Source: a virus
DNA: 38,096 bases
Virus record (IMG/VR): IMGVR_UViG_3300032893_000168
Span: 1 to 38,096 of that record
Reading direction: 5' to 3' (one strand)
Shown: one piece after another, positions 20,825-27,188 of the stretch
How the letters are laid out: each line of letters opens with the position of its first letter
Position numbering within the stretch: position 1 is the first letter of the stretch
The notes under the pieces: model-generated
Told to the model about the DNA's origin: nothing
The model's input: the letters and a program-made list of their open reading frames with translations, nothing else
Databases searched by the model: none
Position numbers and translations under genes: made by a program

Positions 20825-21264
20825 GGCTGTGGCTCGTCGCTTGGCCAGGGGTAAACGAAGTCCAGCGCGCTCAGGAGTTCTGCCTCGATGTACGAGCCGT
20901 GTGAGCTCGCGTGCCAGGTCGCCTGGCCGCCGACGTGGCTGTAATTGCTGGAGATTGTCAGGCTGTCGCCGGCCCAGGAAACGCGGCCGTTGAGCCGGAC
21001 GCGCCCGGCGCGGTCCGGTGTCCAGATAACCAGCTCGTATTCGTCGCCGTCCTGTTCGGCGCTGATTTGCTCCACGGGCACGCTCAGGTGATACTCGCGT
21101 GCCAGCCAGGTGACGGCCAGCTTGGCCGTCTCCGCTTCGCACCAGGCGCGCAGCTGGCGGGCCTGCTCGGCTTTCAACTCTGCCTCGCGGCGCGCGCGGT
21201 CGCGTTCGGCGCGGTAGTCGGCCACGGTCTGCGCAAGAGTCTTGGTGGTTAGGGGATTTGCCAT
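20821..21264 (-). CDS. hypothetical 147-residue protein
   Basis: ATG 21264 was chosen over an upstream TTG. The N-terminal helix (VADYRAERDRARREAELKAEQARQLRAW) is highly charged and probably coiled. The C-terminal 90 residues are beta-rich (YELVIWTPDRAGRVRLNGRVSWAG to ATWHASSHGSYIEAELLSALDF). No enzyme motif is visible. It is the first gene after a 93-bp gap in the leftward operon, and its ribosome-binding site is weak. Confidence 0.55.
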   Translation of the reverse strand: MANPLTTKTLAQTVADYRAERDRARREAELKAEQARQLRAWCEAETAKLAVTWLAREYHLSVPVEQISAEQDGDEYELVIWTPDRAGRVRLNGRVSWAGDSLTISSNYSHVGGQATWHASSHGSYIEAELLSALDFVYPWPSDEPQP

Positions 21265-21326
21265 GTTGTCACTGTCAGCCCTTTCTGTTACACTGTGGGG
21301 AGCCAGCAAGTCGCTGGTCAGCCCCC

Positions 21327-21356
21327 GCCGCGTCGGTTCCAGCCGCGCGGCTTTTT
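21327..21356 (+). terminator. possible terminator-like hairpin in a 93-bp gap
   Basis: GCCGCG (21327-21332) can pair with CGCGGC (21346-21351), followed on the plus strand by five T residues (21352-21356). A 12-bp palindrome agccgcgcggct (21341-21352) overlaps it. The genes on both sides are leftward, so a plus-strand terminator would stop antisense transcripts. Alternatively the hairpin acts on the leftward mRNA. Confidence 0.35.
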
Positions 21357-21357
21357 G

Positions 21358-21579
21358 TTATCCAGCCATCGCTTCGCTCAATTCCATCTCGGCCCGCGCG
21401 CCGCCGTAGTTCGTGGCGTCGGCGCTCGGCGTGTAGGCGATCCGGCGGCACTCCAGCTCGCGCCGGGCGTCGGCCAGCAGCCGCGTGATCTGCGCCGGGT
21501 CGCAGCCCTGCGCGTCCATCATCCGGCCCAGCAACATGAGCGTGCTGCTCATCCGGCGAGAGAGTATGTCCGTGGACAT
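21358..21579 (-). CDS. hypothetical protein starting within a palindrome copy
   Basis: A 73-residue protein; ATG 21579 is the first codon of the variant palindrome and the protein begins MSTDILSRRMSSTLMLLGRMM. It continues with DPAQITRLLADARRELECRRIAYTPSADATNYGG, helical then coil. It lies 2 nt after the RHH gene stop. A start at a later Met would remove the palindrome-coded residues. Function is unknown. Confidence 0.55.
   Translation of the reverse strand: MSTDILSRRMSSTLMLLGRMMDAQGCDPAQITRLLADARRELECRRIAYTPSADATNYGGARAEMELSEAMAG
21566..21579. repeat. dispersed palindrome, copy 4 (one mismatch)
   Basis: Reads ATGTCCGTGGACAT on the plus strand (ATGTCCACGGACAT on minus). It supplies the start codon and first residues (MSTDI) of the 73-residue gene. 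The sequence downstream (actctctcgcc) resembles that after the copies at 23236 (+) and 31716 (-). Confidence 0.75.
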
Positions 21580-21581
21580 GA

Positions 21582-21773
21582 TTACGCCTGGGCCGGCTGG
21601 GCGGCCTTGGCTGCTTTGGCGGCCTTCGCTTCGGCCCGACTCTTGGCGACGTAGTCGCGCAAGGCGCGCTTGACGATGGTGGTCTTGTCACGCTCTTCGC
21701 GGGCAATCGTCTCTTGGAGATCAGCGTCAAGTTCGGGCTCGATCCGGGCGAACAGGTTTACTGTGTCAGGCAT
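21582..21773 (-). CDS. ribbon-helix-helix (CopG-like) regulator
   Basis: A 63-residue protein, first gene of the leftward unit, with an excellent ggagg site before ATG 21773. VNLFARIEPELDADLQETIAREERDKTTIVKRALRDYVAKS follows the RHH layout: a beta strand, helix A, a turn with DKTTIV, then helix B. The tail is a Lys/Ala repeat (AKAAKAAKAAQPAQA). RHH dimers bind inverted repeats. A 6-bp-arm inverted repeat at 21791-21806 overlaps the start of its own transcript, so autorepression is likely. This is the only obvious DNA-binding regulator of the phage. Confidence 0.8.
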   Translation of the reverse strand: MPDTVNLFARIEPELDADLQETIAREERDKTTIVKRALRDYVAKSRAEAKAAKAAKAAQPAQA

Positions 21774-21790
21774 TTCGTTATCCTCCGACT

Positions 21791-21806
21791 GTATCAGTAT
21801 TGATAC
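21791..21806. promoter_or_regulatory. operator-like inverted repeat at the leftward promoter
   Basis: GTATCA-GTAT-TGATAC: perfect 6-bp arms with a 4-bp spacer, located just downstream of the leftward -10 box and covering the expected transcription start. It is well placed for repression by the RHH protein encoded next to it. Confidence 0.6.
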
Positions 21807-21835
21807 GTTATAGCAGGTTCCGTGTGTCATGTCAA
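21807..21835 (-). promoter_or_regulatory. leftward sigma-70-type promoter for the early unit
   Basis: On the minus strand TTGACA (21835-21830) is separated by exactly 17 bp from TATAAC (21812-21807). The -35 box is a perfect consensus and the -10 differs in one position. It directs transcription into the RHH gene and the replication arm, with an expected start near 21800. Confidence 0.78.
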
Positions 21836-21850
21836 GCGCCAGATTTCTAT

Positions 21851-21893
21851 TGCTATACTGGGCTTGTCAATTAGAACAATTACCTGCTATGCT
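21851..21893 (+). promoter_or_regulatory. rightward promoter candidates for the late unit
   Basis: Two candidates face right. TGCTATACT (21851-21859) is an extended -10 box with a poor -35. TTGTCA (21864-21869) with an 18-bp spacer precedes TATGCT (21888-21893). Either would transcribe toward the gene at 22070. The region is AT-rich compared with the genome. A ten-base match to the origin iterons (CCAGATTTCT, 21839-21848) lies just upstream. Confidence 0.45.
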
Positions 21894-21897
21894 GTTT

Positions 21898-21919
21898 CCC
21901 TAGACCACTTGTGCTAGGG
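21898..21919. promoter_or_regulatory. 22-bp imperfect palindrome, possible operator
   Basis: CCCTAG (21898-21903) and CTAGGG (21914-21919) are symmetric around a 10-bp centre that has two more matching pairs. It lies immediately downstream of the rightward -10 candidate, a typical repressor position. The binding protein is unknown. Confidence 0.45.
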
Positions 21920-22069
21920 GAGCAGCCAATTGCGCGCCGACTCGTCCGGGCGTAAAATCCCATGGACCGGCCCGCGCTCCCGCCGCTCCCGCCGCCGGCG
22001 AACACTTGACCTAAGACGGCGGCGGGCGTAGACTGAGACAACTTCATCTTTTGTTTGCAGTGAGGCTGC

Positions 22070-22348
22070 ATGACACCACAAGCAACGAAAGCCGGCCGCG
22101 AGAAATACAGCCTAACCGACTTCTTCGGCGTTGGCACCCAGCGCCAGCCGGCCAAGAGCCGCCTGCGCAAGATGATCGAGCGGGCGCTCTCGCCGGTCGC
22201 GCCCGGCACGTACAAGCGCGAGAAGCCTGGAAATCTGGTGCGCATTCAGCCGCGCACATTCCGCCGAGGCCGCATCCGCTGGGTGAAGGGCCAGATGCAG
22301 ACCGGCCACATGCGCACTAAGACGCTTTCAAGCAAGGTGAGCGAATGA
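22070..22348 (+). CDS. basic 92-residue protein, first gene of the late unit
   Basis: A gtgagg site precedes ATG 22070. The protein is very basic (KAGREKYSLTDFFGVGTQRQPAKSRLRKMIERALS, then GNLVRIQPRTFRRGRIRWVKGQM), suggesting nucleic-acid binding. No helix-turn-helix or zinc motif is clear. Being first in the rightward unit, it might act on late transcription, but this is only positional. It is ATGA-coupled to the holin gene. Confidence 0.6.
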   Translation: MTPQATKAGREKYSLTDFFGVGTQRQPAKSRLRKMIERALSPVAPGTYKREKPGNLVRIQPRTFRRGRIRWVKGQMQTGHMRTKTLSSKVSE

Positions 22349-22713
22349 CACAAACCGTCTTGCTCGCGCTCGGCTGGCAGTTACTCGGGTGGCTGCTGGT
22401 CGTGGCGGTCCTGGGTGTGGCAGTGCTGGGGGTGCTGTACGGCCCGACGTGGCTGAAGGCGCGGGTCAGCGCCGCGCAGTACGAGCACATCCGAACTATC
22501 GTCGGTGACATGGTCATCTGCGCCGAGCAGACGATGAAGCCCAACGAGCCGGATGCCAAGTTCGCCAAAGTGCGGATGCTGGCCGAAAGCTGGCTCGCTT
22601 CGATGGGCTGGGGCCTGCAAGCCGGCGTGCTCGACGCGCTGATAGAAGCGGCGGTGCATTACCTGCCGCCGACGCATCCGGCCCCAACCACTTCCACCAC
22701 GCCGGCTGCATGA
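22345..22713 (+). CDS. holin, LLH type (Phage_holin_6_1-like)
   Basis: A 122-residue protein starting at ATG 22345 (ATGA overlap). Residues 5-33 are a membrane span (LALGWQLLGWLLVVAVLGVAVLGVLYGP). The soluble part fits the LLH family: LKARVSAAQYEHIRTIVGDMVICAEQ, then a gap, then LDALIEAAVHYLP. Such holins form membrane lesions that release the endolysin. The tail is Pro/Thr-rich. It is unusual that the holin lies at the start of the late unit while the endolysin is at its end, some 23 kb downstream on the circle. Confidence 0.82.
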   Translation: MTQTVLLALGWQLLGWLLVVAVLGVAVLGVLYGPTWLKARVSAAQYEHIRTIVGDMVICAEQTMKPNEPDAKFAKVRMLAESWLASMGWGLQAGVLDALIEAAVHYLPPTHPAPTTSTTPAA

Positions 22714-22714
22714 G

Positions 22715-23236
22715 ATGGCCGGCACAGCAGAGCTGGGCACCCACAACGACGCCGAGAAACTCGTCGCCATGCTGGAGCGGCTGACGGCGGTCCAGTCCGA
22801 TGTCAGCAAAATCTCCGACACGCTCGACAAGGTCAATGGCACCGTCACCGACATCCAGCTCTCCAACGTTTCCGCGCGCGAGCGCCTGGGGGCACTGGAG
22901 GTGCGCGTCGAGCACAACCGCACGGTGGCCGACGGGCACAACCTGGAGCTGGTGCGGCTCATCCGGGAAGAGCGCGAGGCGCGCGAGCAGAGCCTGCGGG
23001 CAGAACACGAAGAACGGGTGAAGGCGATGGCTGAACGCAAGCTGGCGCACGACGGCGACATCGGCGATCTGAAGGTGGACATCGAAGCTGTGAACCACAA
23101 GGTGGACACGCTGGCCGACAAGGTGGCCGACGCGGTGACGCTGGCGCGCGTGACGCTGTTCGTCATCGGCGCGGCGGCCGTGGCGGTCATCGGCGCGGCG
23201 GTGACCGGGCACATCAGCCTGGTGCTGCATCCCTGA
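22715..23236 (+). CDS. coiled-coil protein with C-terminal membrane anchor
   Basis: A 173-residue protein starting 1 nt after the holin stop. Residues about 10-140 are a long heptad-rich helix (LTAVQSDVSKISDTLDKVNGTVTDIQL, EEREAREQSLRAEHEERVKAM, VNHKVDTLADKVADAV). Residues 145-168 (VTLFVIGAAAVAVIGAAVTGHISLV) span the membrane. The layout resembles XhlA-like haemolysin/holin-accessory proteins or a spanin-like partner of the holin. The stop overlaps the ATG of a 12-codon frame in a palindrome copy. Confidence 0.65.
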   Translation: MAGTAELGTHNDAEKLVAMLERLTAVQSDVSKISDTLDKVNGTVTDIQLSNVSARERLGALEVRVEHNRTVADGHNLELVRLIREEREAREQSLRAEHEERVKAMAERKLAHDGDIGDLKVDIEAVNHKVDTLADKVADAVTLARVTLFVIGAAAVAVIGAAVTGHISLVLHP

Positions 23237-23249
23237 TGTCCGCGGACAT
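23236..23249. repeat. dispersed palindrome ATGTCCGCGGACAT, copy 5 (exact)
   Basis: Exact copy in the short gap between the coiled-coil membrane gene and the HNH gene. The bases after it (actttcgccaggc) match those after the copy at 31716 on the minus strand (gctttcgcccaggc), so the conserved unit may be longer than 14 bp. Confidence 0.9.
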
Positions 23250-23274
23250 ACTTTCGCCAGGCGGGAGAAGTTGA
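23236..23274 (+). CDS. 12-residue leader peptide MSADILSPGGRS
   Basis: ATG 23236 overlaps the upstream stop (TGATG), and TGA 23272-23274 overlaps the HNH start (TGATG). The exact palindrome makes up its first codons, and the HNH ribosome-binding site (gcgggagaag) lies in its last codons. It may be a translational coupler only. It resembles the start of the gene at 21579 (MSTDILS). Confidence 0.35.
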   Translation: MSADILSPGGRS

Positions 23275-23672
23275 TGCCCCTGCGGCCATCCGCGCCCTGC
23301 CACATGCCAGGCTGCCCCGCGCGCGCTGTGCGCCGCGGCTACTGCGAGGCGCACGCACTCCAGGCCGAGACGCGCTACCTGGTGGCGCACCCCGACGGGC
23401 GCGCGAGCGCCGCGGCGCGCGGCTACGACCAGAAGTGGCGCCGTGTGCGGGCCGCGTTTCTCAAGGCGCACCCGCGCTGCATGTGGCCGGGCTGCGACGC
23501 TCTGGCCACCGACGTCGACCACATGCTGCCGAAGTCCCAGGGCGGCAGCGACTCCTGGTCGAACTTGCAGGCGCTGTGCCACCCGCATCACTCGATCAAG
23601 ACCGATACGCAGGACGGCGGTTTCGGCAATCGGCGCTGGGCGCCAAAGGGAGAACTAGGCCATGACTGTTGA
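23274..23672 (+). CDS. HNH endonuclease of the late unit
   Basis: A 132-residue protein from ATG 23274, coupled to the leader. Zinc ligands are CHMPGC and CEAH near the N-terminus. The HNH core is CMWPGCDALATDVDHMLPKSQGGSDSWSNLQALCHPHHS, with the D-H of the first strand, a central Asn and a final H-x-x-H. This is the class of HNH proteins encoded near terminase genes of cos-type phages and needed for their packaging. Here it is about 3 kb upstream of terS. Its end overlaps the next gene by 11 nt. Confidence 0.85.
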   Translation: MPLRPSAPCHMPGCPARAVRRGYCEAHALQAETRYLVAHPDGRASAAARGYDQKWRRVRAAFLKAHPRCMWPGCDALATDVDHMLPKSQGGSDSWSNLQALCHPHHSIKTDTQDGGFGNRRWAPKGELGHDC

Positions 23673-24336
23673 GCGCGATAGCCAGGAAGCGGACTATCTC
23701 GGCCTGTCGTCAGACACGAAGCCGACCACCGGCATCAATCCCGGCATCCAGTTTTACGAGACCGACACCGGCAAGACGTACATCTGGGACGGCGCCACGT
23801 GGGATCTGAAGTCCGGCGCCGGCGGCCTGCTGGGGACCGTCGGCGGCAGCATCGTCCGCGTTGACGCCGAAGTCACCCGCCCGGCCGACACTACCGCTTA
23901 TGCGGCCGGCGATGTGATTGCCAATTCGACCAGTGCGCCGGCCCTGGGCGTGCTGGCCGGCGCGGCGCGCGTCAATGGTGGTTCCGGCTACATCGTCGGG
24001 CTGCGGATGACGACCAACCAGAAGAGCATCACCCCGCGCATCCGGGTGGTCTTCTACAACGCCAGCAACCCCAACCTGGAAGACGACAACGCCCCGGAAG
24101 TGACCAAGTACGCCGATACCGCCAAACGGGTGGGGAGCTGGGACCTGGCAGCCCTGGCGACCCCGGCTGACACGACCAACTCGGACACGTCGCAGGTGTC
24201 CGACTACACCATGCGCATCCCCTTCGTGGCAGCGGGCGGCTCAACCAGCCTGTATTTCAAGCTGGTGACTCTCGACGGCTTCACGCCCACCAGCAGCGAG
24301 AAGTTCACGCTGACCGTGAAGGTGGACCAGAACTAG
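23662..24336 (+). CDS. putative virion structural protein
   Basis: A 224-residue protein with a gggag site before ATG 23662. The N-terminal part (DYLGLSSDTKPTTGI, QFYETDTGKTYIWDGATWDLK) matches a segment common in phage virion proteins and fibres. The rest is beta-rich with Asn/Thr/Asp loops (ITPRIRVVFYNASNPNLEDDN, YTMRIPFVAAGGSTSLYFKLVTLDGF). It is likely a decoration, head-fibre or fibre-associated protein. It lies between HNH and another virion-like gene. Confidence 0.65.
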   Translation: MTVERDSQEADYLGLSSDTKPTTGINPGIQFYETDTGKTYIWDGATWDLKSGAGGLLGTVGGSIVRVDAEVTRPADTTAYAAGDVIANSTSAPALGVLAGAARVNGGSGYIVGLRMTTNQKSITPRIRVVFYNASNPNLEDDNAPEVTKYADTAKRVGSWDLAALATPADTTNSDTSQVSDYTMRIPFVAAGGSTSLYFKLVTLDGFTPTSSEKFTLTVKVDQN

Positions 24337-24338
24337 CT

Positions 24339-25571
24339 ATGAGCGGCTTGCGGTTTCCGCCTTCGAGGCGCGCCGCGGGGGCGCTGGGCGGGGCGGCGCT
24401 GCCCAAGTACCTTTTGTACGACGCCTTCACCGACACCCGCGCGGCGGGCGCGGTCAACGGCACGCCGTCCACGCCGCCGGCGGGCGTGCAGATCGTGGGG
24501 GCGGTGCCCAGCCGCGTCGTTGACACTGATCCAGGCCCGACGATGGTAGTTTCGGGCGGACAACTGTCATGGGTGTCAGCCATAGCCAAAATACACTCTA
24601 GTCTGTCCATCACTCGTTCGCCTGGAGTTGTATTGCTGGTTGATGTTCCCAGTTACGTTACCGAAGCTAGGCTGTCATTTGGCAATTCTTTGGTTAATCC
24701 CGTGGATACCATTTTGGTGTCAGGCGGCTCTGGCACCATTCAGCTCTACCTTAGCGGTAACTTTACGACCGGCTTCCCAAACATGGGAGGCACTTCTAAT
24801 AATCGTCTGGCAATAGTAGCTCGCTCGTCTGGTGTTTACTTTTTTGTAAAAGGCAACAATTTTAGCAATTGGACGCTGATATATTCGCATTCTTCTGGCA
24901 CCTATTCACCGTTGTATACCCAGTTATGGACCAATAACGCTGCTACTCCGGCGTACAAAAACTGGCGCGTGCCCGTCGCGCTCTTCACGAAGCTGCCGAT
25001 GCTCTCTTACTCCGCCTGGGGCGCGGCGGATGGGGCGCTCGGCAACTCGGACGCCAGCGGCGCGGACGCTCAGACGCTTACCCCGCTGGCCTGGGCGGTG
25101 CAGAACGGCGCAATTTCGATTGCGAGCCACAAGGCCAGTATCACCGACACCGGCGGCGGGATGGCGATTGCCACTTTGCCCACCGCCAGCGCCGACGGAT
25201 TTTTCCGCGTGCCGGTCACGCGCACGGGCGGCAACGGCGGGCTGGTGCTGCGCTATCAGGATGCCAATAACTACCTGTATGCCTATACCAATGGCACCAA
25301 TGCCAAGCTCGATAAAGTCGTGGCCGGCTCGATCACCAACGTCATCAGCGGCGCGGTGACTTACGGCGCGCAGGATAACGTGGACGTGGACCTGTCGGGC
25401 ACGGCGGCGCGTCTGTATTACAACGGAACGCTGGTGAACAGCGGCACGGTGCCCGCGTCCACTTACACCAATCACGGCCTCGGCGGCACGGACACATCCT
25501 GCCTGTTCGGGGCGGTGAGCATGTGGCCGAAGGGCACCGGCAACGAGTACGCTTGGTTGGACGGCGTATGA
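24339..25571 (+). CDS. putative receptor-binding / LamG-like virion protein, mosaic
   Basis: A 410-residue beta-rich protein. Residues about 25-75 (LLYDAFTDTRAAGAVNGTP) and 230-410 (MLSYSAWGAADGALGNSD through FGAVSMWPKGTGNEYAWLDG) look like concanavalin/LamG-type lectin domains. Between them, roughly 24540-24960, base composition falls sharply (runs such as tttacttttttgtaaaaggc) and codon use changes, while the frame stays open. This indicates a replaced central domain, typical of receptor-binding modules. It overlaps the next gene by 4 nt. Confidence 0.6.
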   Translation: MSGLRFPPSRRAAGALGGAALPKYLLYDAFTDTRAAGAVNGTPSTPPAGVQIVGAVPSRVVDTDPGPTMVVSGGQLSWVSAIAKIHSSLSITRSPGVVLLVDVPSYVTEARLSFGNSLVNPVDTILVSGGSGTIQLYLSGNFTTGFPNMGGTSNNRLAIVARSSGVYFFVKGNNFSNWTLIYSHSSGTYSPLYTQLWTNNAATPAYKNWRVPVALFTKLPMLSYSAWGAADGALGNSDASGADAQTLTPLAWAVQNGAISIASHKASITDTGGGMAIATLPTASADGFFRVPVTRTGGNGGLVLRYQDANNYLYAYTNGTNAKLDKVVAGSITNVISGAVTYGAQDNVDVDLSGTAARLYYNGTLVNSGTVPASTYTNHGLGGTDTSCLFGAVSMWPKGTGNEYAWLDGV

Positions 25572-26392
25572 AGCTTCGCCTCGTCCTGACGCTCTTCTTC
25601 GTGTCGCTCGCGTTCGGCGCGCTATGGGACGCGCACGACACGCTGGCCGCGCCAGCGCATACCGAAACGAAAGGCGTCGCGCTCGATGACTGGTCGCACA
25701 TGGCCGATTTGACCACATTGGGCGTGAGCGAGTATTACGGCTGGGGCTGGGATTGCGCGGGCGCGGCGCACTGCATTAACATGGACCGCAATTGGACGCT
25801 GCCGCTGCCGGCCTGTGACGCGACGGTGTTACTCGGCAACGAGCCGACCAACCCCGAGCCTGCCGGCCACCCGATTGACGCCGGTGTTGTCGCGAGCGTG
25901 ACGGTCGCCATTGAGCAGCAGTGCCCACAGACGGCGCTCGTGGTTGCAAACATCAACACGTCCAACGAGCCGGGCGGCGCGGATGCCGTGGCGTGGCTGT
26001 CGGCCTATTACAGTGCCTACCAGACGCAGGCCGGCCACGCGCTCACCGAGACGGTCGGCCTGCATTGTTACGCCTACGACGCGCCAACCTGCGAGAGCGA
26101 CGTGTCGGCGGCGCTGGCGCTCAATCCAGGGCTGCGGTATTGGATCACCGAAACGAACATCGTTGAGTTCTATCCAGACGCGGCCCAGCAATTCGCCGCG
26201 CTGCTGACGTGGTACGCGCTCCAGCCGCAGATTGACCGCGTGTATGCGTTCACCAATCGCGGGCCTGACAGCGCGTGGCTCAATCTGGTGGCCGACGACG
26301 GCACACTTACCCCCAGCGGGCAGGCGTTCCACGACTGGCCGGCGCAGAGCTGGCAGAGCTACATCCCGTTAGCAGAGCAGGGGTATCCATGA
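25568..26392 (+). CDS. secreted or anchored clan-A-like glycoside hydrolase
   Basis: A 274-residue protein from ATG 25568 (ATGA overlap). Residues 1-28 are a signal peptide or uncleaved anchor (MKLRLVLTLFFVSLAFGALW). The catalytic domain has LLGNEPTNPE (E92, likely acid/base) and YWITETNIVEF (E195, likely nucleophile), 103 residues apart on presumed strands 4 and 7 of a TIM barrel. The same layout occurs in the endolysin's second domain. It may degrade cell-envelope or capsular glycans late in infection. The closest family cannot be named by eye. Confidence 0.7.
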   Translation: MKLRLVLTLFFVSLAFGALWDAHDTLAAPAHTETKGVALDDWSHMADLTTLGVSEYYGWGWDCAGAAHCINMDRNWTLPLPACDATVLLGNEPTNPEPAGHPIDAGVVASVTVAIEQQCPQTALVVANINTSNEPGGADAVAWLSAYYSAYQTQAGHALTETVGLHCYAYDAPTCESDVSAALALNPGLRYWITETNIVEFYPDAAQQFAALLTWYALQPQIDRVYAFTNRGPDSAWLNLVADDGTLTPSGQAFHDWPAQSWQSYIPLAEQGYP

Positions 26393-26535
26393 GACGCGCT
26401 GGCGCTGGTGGCCTACCGCGCCAGCCGGAGCGCGACGTGGTAGCGCGGGGCGGGCGGGGCAGGGGAGTAATGAGCGTGTCTGGCGGCGGCGTTATGGCGG
26501 ATGCGTTATGGCGAGTGGGGGGGATCAAAAGTTGA
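26389..26535 (+). CDS. doubtful 48-residue frame before small terminase
   Basis: ATG 26389 overlaps the glycosidase stop as ATGA and the frame stays open for 48 codons of Gly/Arg/Val-rich sequence. Direct repeats and a hairpin occupy the same stretch, and composition is not protein-like. It is listed only because of the coupling. Confidence 0.2.
   Translation: MRRAGAGGLPRQPERDVVARGGRGRGVMSVSGGGVMADALWRVGGIKS
26398..26425 (+). terminator. 8-bp-stem hairpin after the glycosidase gene
   Basis: gctggcgc (26398-26405) pairs with gcgccagc (26418-26425) around a 12-nt loop, directly after the glycosidase stop. There is no T run immediately after it. It could be a weak terminator or RNA-processing signal before the packaging genes. 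Confidence 0.35.
26489..26513. repeat. tandem 11-bp repeat GCGTTATGGCG upstream of terS
   Basis: Two exact copies (26489-26499 and 26503-26513) with a 14-bp period, about 100 bp before the small terminase gene. Repeats at this place are typical of sites bound by small terminase (pac or cosB). Confidence 0.5.
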
Positions 26536-26561
26536 CGACCGGCGCTGAGACCGGGCACGGG

Positions 26562-26603
26562 CACATTTTTAGAAATTTTTTTCCCAACATTTGAAACTCG
26601 CTT
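26562..26603. other. AT-rich tract before terS
   Basis: Contains T5 and T7 runs (catttttagaaattttttt) in an otherwise GC-rich genome. It could be a bent or easily melted part of a packaging site, or a promoter/terminator remnant. No proper -35/-10 pair was found. Confidence 0.35.
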
Positions 26604-26609
26604 AAGGCC

Positions 26610-27188
26610 ATGCCAGCGCGCAAACCACAGTCCCTGAACCGCCGCCACGACACTCACGCCGAGCAAGAGACCCGCGCGAGCGCCGAGGCGGCGCTGCGGC
26701 CCGCGTCGGGCCTGCCGCAGTCGCCGCCGGCGCGCCTCGACGGCCACGCGGTGGCTCGGGCGGCCTGGCGCCGGCTCATGCGCGTGTATGGTGATCTGGA
26801 AGCGGTGCTCGTCACCCGGCTGGACCTGGACCTGCTGGCCGACTACTGCCTGATGCTGGAGCAGGCGGGCGAGCTGGACACGATGCGGCGCACCGCTTAC
26901 GCGCTGTGGCTGGAGCTGGCCGGCAAACATGACGAGCTGGCCAAGGCGGGAGCGCGCGACGAGGCCGTGTCGCTCGCCGTGAGCGTGGTGGGCGCCTTCG
27001 ACGCGGTGGTGAAGCTCGACGGGCGCGTGGACCGCAAGCGCGCGCTGCTGCACCAGTACCGCCAGTCGCTCTATCTGACGCCGCGCACGCGCGCCGGCGT
27101 GGCGCCGGCCGGCAAGAAGGAGCCGGAGCCGATGGACGAGATGGAGCGCATGCTCAGCGGGGTGGACCTGGGGCCTGATGATCGATGA
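26610..27188 (+). CDS. terS: terminase small subunit (P27-like)
   Basis: A 192-residue DNA-packaging protein. Residues about 45-140 show the P27-type pattern: AARAAWRRLMRVYGDLEAVLVTRLDLDLLADYCLMLEQAGEL, where a Trp/Leu helix is followed by T-LD-LL-YC. The N-terminus is Arg/Gln/Ala-rich, and the C-terminal tail is acidic and may contact the large subunit. The start is ATG 26610 with aagg just before it. It overlaps terL by 11 nt. Repeats and an AT-rich tract directly upstream may be its binding site. Confidence 0.82.
   Translation: MPARKPQSLNRRHDTHAEQETRASAEAALRPASGLPQSPPARLDGHAVARAAWRRLMRVYGDLEAVLVTRLDLDLLADYCLMLEQAGELDTMRRTAYALWLELAGKHDELAKAGARDEAVSLAVSVVGAFDAVVKLDGRVDRKRALLHQYRQSLYLTPRTRAGVAPAGKKEPEPMDEMERMLSGVDLGPDDR

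Larger units (their letters stand above)
21774..22069. promoter_or_regulatory. divergent control region
   Basis: The 296-bp gap between the leftward RHH gene and the rightward gene at 22070. It holds the leftward promoter, two rightward promoter candidates and two inverted repeats. The distal part (about 21930-22060) is GC-rich, with repeated cgccgctcccgccg, and no gene is convincing there. A leftward open frame from 22245 across this region is considered a shadow. Confidence 0.65.

Noticed and set aside
21880-22245. Minus-strand 121-codon frame across the control region
   Set aside because: It has no good start context, runs against the basic 92-residue gene with a proper ribosome-binding site, and covers promoter elements.
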